Positions 60,701 through 64,000 of a stretch of 64,000 nucleotides of DNA are shown in pieces. The translations under genes and the position numbers were made by a program. The stretch is from the NCBI GenBank assembly GCA_907163375.1, contig CAJQUW010001409.1, positions 1,178,001-1,242,000 on the forward strand, given 5' to 3'. The first letter of the stretch is position 1; the number at the start of each line of letters is the position of its first letter. The DNA comes from Prostheceraeus crozeri (taxonomy: Eukaryota; Platyhelminthes; Polycladida; Euryleptidae). The notes beneath the pieces were generated by a model, which saw only the letters and a program-made list of their open reading frames with translations, was not told the origin of the DNA and searched no databases.

Positions 60701-61429
60701 TAATCATCACATGTATGACATCCGCGTGGAAAAAGAAAAAAAATGATCAGCGACACGTTTGAGAAGTGAATGTCCTTAAACTAGGACGACTTTCTGATGT
60801 GCTACGAAGTAATCAAATTGCATGAGCAAACTTGTCACATGCTCGTATTAATCTCTGTCGATCTCGTTCAAGAGAAAGGCTGAGATAAGATAATATTCGC
60901 CACCCACGCTAACTTTTGGAGTGTTCATTATCAATGATCATTACTTGATTATCATGTGACATTGTGTGGTCCCACGGATGATCAAGACACGCGTGACACT
61001 TAAGTGCTGGGCTTGTTTGTCTGTCTCGCATATTCTCTGGAGGTGTAATTACAAAAATGATGTCCTCAAGCTAAATAGCATTCCATTTGCTAATCAAAGA
61101 GAAATGGATTTTATCATACTGCTTCATCACCTTGTCTGGCGATTTGTTCCGTGTTTGCAGGAGGTAGGATTTGTTGTTTTTAAGTTACAACTGGTGCATA
61201 CCATTGACCTGAGGTTTGAAACTTGAGAAAAAATGAAGATCGACGTTCCATTGTCGCATACCTGCTGTGTTCGAAACATGTCTATCGCATATTCACTTTG
61301 CATTTACAGGAATGATACTTCAGCACAACCAACGGATATCGGCAAGCCTGCACCAACGCGAAGAATGATCTGTCAAACGAAATACTTCGAATCAAAGAAG
61401 ACGCCATATTTAGAAATTCCTTTACTCTA
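39666..61429 (+). CDS. FNIP: FNIP-like gene (folliculin-interacting protein), seven internal exons
   Basis: Seven exons at 39,666-39,771, 40,499-40,602, 42,021-42,333, 45,862-46,247, 48,916-49,372, 58,677-58,837 and 61,310-61,429 join in compatible phases to 1,647 nt (549 codons). The strongest matches to FNIP1/2 are in exons 4-5: a FxxFFFxxF...ES block, then QFVTSLVTSVLCNHLAWIST, and TPYNPHCAQINDLYGLLGSP with a TYFLRCS block, all in the order seen in vertebrate FNIPs. FNIP binds folliculin and, through longin and DENN domains, takes part in Rag GTPase/mTORC1 and AMPK signalling at the lysosome. The first exon and the C-terminal DENN exons are missing; the latter probably lie beyond 64 kb. 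Sequence is divergent, and the middle region is shorter than in vertebrates. Confidence 0.88.
40499..40602 (+). CDS. FNIP: FNIP exon (AELCFGNF...KVHLYKLK)
   Basis: Acceptor TATCTTCAG, donor GTATGT at 40,603. The translation AIAELCFGNFRLETQANASK then VHLYKLKG matches the GEM(M/L)FGS...(L)KIH.I block of FNIP. Phase 0 in, phase 2 out. Confidence 0.75.
41700..41865. repeat. AT-rich low-complexity repeat in FNIP intron
   Basis: Irregular repeats of ATGTACTTAATAATATG over about 160 bp. Confidence 0.7.
42021..42333 (+). CDS. FNIP: FNIP exon (Ser-rich linker)
   Basis: Acceptor TGATTTCAG, donor GTAAGA at 42,334. It opens with ENDDSGDRN, like the EDRDSGI segment of vertebrate FNIP, then a Ser-rich, probably disordered and phosphorylatable region. 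Phase 2 in, phase 0 out. Vertebrate FNIPs have roughly 100 more residues before this point. Confidence 0.75.
43465..43523 (+). repeat. 59-bp dispersed repeat, copy 1
   Basis: TTTATAAATAGGAACACGTT and the following bases to AACCACTTCATT recur, with a few differences, at 48,572-48,630 in the next but one interval of the same gene. Confidence 0.8.
45862..46247 (+). CDS. FNIP: FNIP exon (end of longin, start of DENN)
   Basis: Acceptor GCATTTCAG, donor GTAAGT at 46,248. It contains LGFAILFQAED, FRAFFFANFGCIESRM and RLQRPMWLALSS, paralleling the IG-IF.L.., F..FFFSHFPLFESHM and PR(I)..PVWLTMMS blocks of FNIP1/2. Phase 0 in, phase 2 out. Confidence 0.88.
48572..48630 (+). repeat. 59-bp dispersed repeat, copy 2
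   Basis: Direct copy of 43,465-43,523 (shared core AACACGTTCTCATGA and AAGACCTATCACAT). Confidence 0.8.
48916..49372 (+). CDS. FNIP: FNIP exon (most conserved DENN block)
   Basis: Acceptor ACATTGCAG, donor GTGAGT at 49,373. The split codon CA|A rebuilds Gln of KQFVTSLVTSVLCNHLAW. The TPYNPHCAQINDLYGLLGSP segment, then RLSRTLIVGK and TSYFLRCSK, aligns with FNIP almost residue for residue. A Ser/Asn-rich tail follows. Confidence 0.92.
52067..52271. repeat. 205-bp foldback MITE in FNIP intron
   Basis: The left arm begins ACTCCCCTTTTCAATTTGCA and the right arm ends with its near complement. The inner arms (GGCGTCCAGCG.CTTCAACGG and its complement) pair tightly. The loop is about 30 nt near 52,155-52,185. 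Non-coding. Confidence 0.8.
54398..57295 (+). pseudogene. LINE-C ORF2: endonuclease and reverse transcriptase, two frameshifts
   Basis: From the ATG at 54,398 the endonuclease shows SNVRGLRSNYDD, LALSETRLD (Glu) and VAVFGDFNVHNVDW. A frameshift near 55,065 moves GTSDHCVITV to another frame, and a second near 55,500 restores the first frame. The RT then reads without stops: DGIPVSVFKHL, YRPISLLPIAGKIFE, EEQYGFRHSRSTAD, LDISKAFDKVWH, GVPQGSVLGPTLFLLYIND, VMYADDTTLF (catalytic YADD) and FLGLSVTKDLSWKPYI. The C-terminal block ends in RMAELWNQLPQTTF..NLGNFKRR. The protein nicks target DNA and reverse transcribes element RNA. Apart from the two shifts all key residues are present. Confidence 0.92.
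57366..57405 (+). other. 3' UTR stem-loop of LINE-C
   Basis: ACCCCTAGC (57,366-57,374) pairs perfectly with GCTAGGGGT (57,397-57,405) around a 22-nt loop. It lies downstream of the AT-rich stretch and just before an A-rich end, where LINE RTs recognise their templates. Confidence 0.6.
58677..58837 (+). CDS. FNIP: FNIP exon (Ser/Pro-rich linker)
   Basis: Acceptor AATTTTCAG, donor GTGAGC at 58,838. It encodes SGEDYDGPKTSIDSGMAS and a Pro/Ser-rich remainder. Phase 0 in, phase 2 out, compatible with both neighbours. The assignment to FNIP rests on phase, strand and position; linker sequence is poorly conserved in the family. Confidence 0.6.
59924..60050. repeat. perfect 40-bp inverted repeat in FNIP intron
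   Basis: 59,924-59,963 and 60,011-60,050 are exact reverse complements (left arm starts TCAGCAGTCAGATAGCATCC), with a 47-nt AT-rich spacer. No coding capacity. Confidence 0.92.
61310..61429 (+). CDS. FNIP: FNIP exon (linker, last in window)
   Basis: Acceptor GCATTTACAG, donor GTGAGT at 61,430. It starts by completing a codon with the previous exon and ends CQTKYFESKKTPYLEIPLL plus two bases of a split codon, so another exon must follow downstream. Assigned by phase and splice sites. Confidence 0.58.
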
Positions 61430-62818
61430 GTGAGTACCCAATGAAATATTTTGAATGTTGACTCTGGCTTGAAATAGATTGCCTTCATGTTAATGTATTC
61501 CGCAGATGACGAGACGTGTTTATATTGCTGAAATCTGCATGACAAAAGAGGTGTAGTGGGCGATTCAGCATTTTTGTTCCAGTTTTAGTTGAGCGTGCGA
61601 GTACATGTAGATACATACATGCGTACATCCGTAATATAACGTCCTGCCGTGTAATTTGCCACTTTAATTGAACTTTAGAACTTTATGATGACTTTCTATT
61701 TTCTCTATCAAATGAAGAACGGATTTCTGCTGACACTACTCGTTCATTTAGGGCTTGGATGGTGCTGACAGACAGTCAGTCTGACTTTTCTGAAGCGCTG
61801 TAATACTTGCACGTACTACTAGTTTTTGTCCGGATGACCACCAGCCGAATTCCAGTGGCAGATCAGCCACGGAAACGTCTGCAAAAAAAATAGTAATTTA
61901 CAGTTGCTGCATTTTCTGCAAAACAAAAATTTGAGTATTATGCAAAATTGCAGAAAGACGTCCAGAAGACAATGCCATGTGGTCATATACTTCAGGAAAG
62001 TTGATATGAGTGACATAATTTGTTCCCGTTGGATCGCAACTCAAATTGTTACATTTGGATTATAATTTTTGATAATGTCTGAATAATATCAGCGGTTCAG
62101 AAAAGTCTGACCTTGTCATTGCTGTCCAAGCATTCGTTGAAGAGAACTTGCAGATTCAGTGCTCGTGATATAGGTCAATGCCATCCCCACCCTAGGTTGG
62201 TATAGATTATTCTCCTACTTAAATGCACCAAATGTTCTGCGTATCGGCTTCAAATATTGTTGTCATCTTTTTGAATAATGCGAGTACAATGTAGGATTAT
62301 CTTGCAATTGAATGATGATCACATTATGCAAAACAATTTTATTGTTCTATTCTATTATCAAACTGATGCAATGGATTAAATAGATCTCCATGCCTTACTG
62401 TGATTCAGACCACCAAACTCACACTTTCAATTGAGGATTCCTAGCAGAAGTCATGTGACGGTCTGATGTTGAATCATTCGAACATCGTCCTGATATTCTG
62501 ATTTACCAGTATTCCATCATCTTTTAGAGTGATAATTCCACTCTTTGACATTTTTCCATTTTATTTTCTTTCAATGAAATATCCCACATTTTGAGGTTTC
62601 CGAGTAGTTTCGATTACTCCAATTAATTTTACTTTTAAGATTTAGTGTACGTATTACCATGTTCAGCTTTTCGCTATTTTAATCATCGTCTAGTCGTTCT
62701 TCAACATAACTACATGAATTCGGTTTGTTTTAATAATGCGAGACATCAGACAAATACAAGGATAGAATCAACCATGTATGTGAGGACCATATTCACATTC
62801 ACATTCATACGAATTATA

Positions 62819-64000
62819 CAGTCCGTTTCATAAAAAGTGGATCATCCTAAAATTTGACTAAATAAAACATAAGTATGATACAGAAAGCATTTTTCATGTT
62901 ATTTCATGTCCCTAATATATTTAAATGTAATTATATAATCTGATAAGCTATGATACAGTAACGGTTCTTAAGAAGCTAATATTTTGTGGCCCTACCCTTA
63001 TTGTCAATGACATTACCAATTCGTCTAGGCATTGATTTGATGATATCGTTGATTTTTGACTGATCTAACTTTCTCCACTCTCTTTTTAACAGTGACGTAA
63101 GTTGTGATACGCCATCTGTAGGTAGCAATGAACGATGAACGTTACGTTTTGGAATACTCCATACATTTTCTATGGGATTCAGATCAGGAGAACGAGCTGG
63201 CCAAGATAATGTCCTAAGCCCTAATTGAGACTTGCATAAGTTGACTGTACTACTCCTGTGACACGTAGCATTATCATCCATAAATAACCAAGTCGATGTA
63301 TCACCAAGTTGATCTGTCATTTGGTCAATGTTCATTCGTAAAACATTCACATAGCGTTCAGAATTCATGGTTCCTTGCTGTATGTGAAGTTCAGAGCGGC
63401 CATTGGTCCAAATGCCAGGCCAAATCAGTAGAGTCGCACCACCTTGTACCCGGGGACGATGTAAATGTCTCGGAATTTCCTGATCAGATTTTATCCATAA
63501 TCTAATCGACCATCACTATCCTTCAGACGGACTGATGCCTCATCAGACCAGACAACCCGATCCCATTGATTTCGCCAGTGACAATGATTCATTGCCCATC
63601 TGAGACGTCTTTTTGTATGCTGATCTGATAATTCGATCTGAGAGGGCCTCTTACAGCTCTTGAAATTCGACTCAATACGTCTTCTACGAATAGTGGACTT
63701 AGAAATAGACGAGTCTAGTGCAGCCATCTCAGTTAACGAGAGACTTGGATCAACTTTAACAAATCTCAAAATTAGGCGGTCTCTACGTTTGGATATTCTG
63801 CGTGGACGGCCAGAGCCCTCTTTGCGACAGAGTCGAAAATCATCATTATGCCATCGATGCACATTTGTGTAAGGGACATTTAGTCCCTTGCTTGTAGCTC
63901 ACAAAGAAAACCTTAGTTCTAAGAAGGCTGACACTTTGCCTTTTGTGAATGCGATGTCGTTATTGTTCATTTGTGCTTTGTATTGTTTTCAACCGGTAAG
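62819..64000 (-). mobile_element. Tc1-like element copy 2, cut by the window end
   Basis: Begins after TA at 62,817-62,818 with CAGTCCGTTTCATAAAAAGT, identical to the end of copy 1 at 21,339. It keeps the N-terminal transposase region that copy 1 has lost. The other terminus lies beyond 64,000. Confidence 0.92.
62976..63870 (-). pseudogene. Tc1/mariner transposase, frameshifted
   Basis: The N-terminal part (63,491-63,862) has a basic GSGRPRRISKRRDR AT-hook-like motif, a helix-turn-helix-like segment and WSDEASVRLK with the first catalytic Asp. The C-terminal part (62,976-63,368) has LFMDDNATCHR and WPARSPDLNPIENVW (DD34E). The two parts are in different frames, joined by about 120 bp (63,369-63,490) with stops. 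Tc1 transposase excises and reinserts the element at TA. This copy is inactive but less damaged than copy 1. Confidence 0.9.

Noticed and set aside
1-64000. CRISPR arrays, bacterial operons or ribosome-binding sites
   Set aside because: The sequence is eukaryotic; no regularly spaced direct repeats of that kind are present.

Overview
This window is eukaryotic, from the genome of an invertebrate animal. It is AT-rich, with long gene-poor stretches, GT-AG introns and a dense load of several transposon classes. One host protein gene and one tRNA gene are supported. The protein gene is a divergent folliculin-interacting protein (FNIP) on the + strand. Seven phase-compatible exons lie between 39,666 and 61,429, and both ends of the gene are missing. 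The AGGCCTA- and ACATGTA-rich background resembles some marine deuterostomes or lophotrochozoans, but this is only an impression and no taxon is claimed.

Layout. 1-2.7 kb: 3' part of a BEL/Pao LTR retrotransposon (RNase H, integrase, probable 3' LTR). 4.19-6.60 kb: an uninterrupted 804-codon hAT-type transposase-like gene on the minus strand. 7.2-9.4 kb: remnants of other hAT transposases, a pogo/Tigger-like terminus and a possible Penelope-like fragment. 10.4-15.5 kb: two inverted copies of a TAGTCC-type terminal repeat, an 858-bp hAT MITE with a perfect 8-bp target duplication, and a tRNA-Arg(CCG). 13.96-17.9 kb: a broken minus-strand LINE. 19.04-22.06 kb: a hAT-type element with an 8-bp target duplication (one mismatch) that contains a deleted Tc1 copy. 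23.8-28.5 kb: a decayed LINE fragment followed by a nearly full-length LINE (PHD-finger ORF1, endonuclease-RT ORF2), with a tRNA-like pol III promoter sequence just upstream of ORF1.

29.18-34.23 kb is a three-level nest. A piggyBac-like element bounded by TTAA is interrupted by a 3,559-bp P-type element with a perfect 8-bp target duplication. The P element in turn holds a 748-bp foldback element with a 3-bp duplication. 34.6-36.0 kb holds duplicated MITE-like sequence. 36-39.6 kb has no recognised gene.

39.67-61.43 kb is the FNIP locus. Its 9.3-kb fifth visible intron contains a young sense-strand LINE (ORF2 with two compensating frameshifts) and a 205-bp foldback; the sixth contains a perfect 40-bp hairpin. 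From 62.82 kb to the end is a second Tc1 copy, in inverted orientation to the first and cut by the window edge. FNIP proteins partner folliculin in nutrient signalling at the lysosome. The rest of the window is mainly a record of successive transposon insertions, and no gene cluster with a shared pathway is visible.
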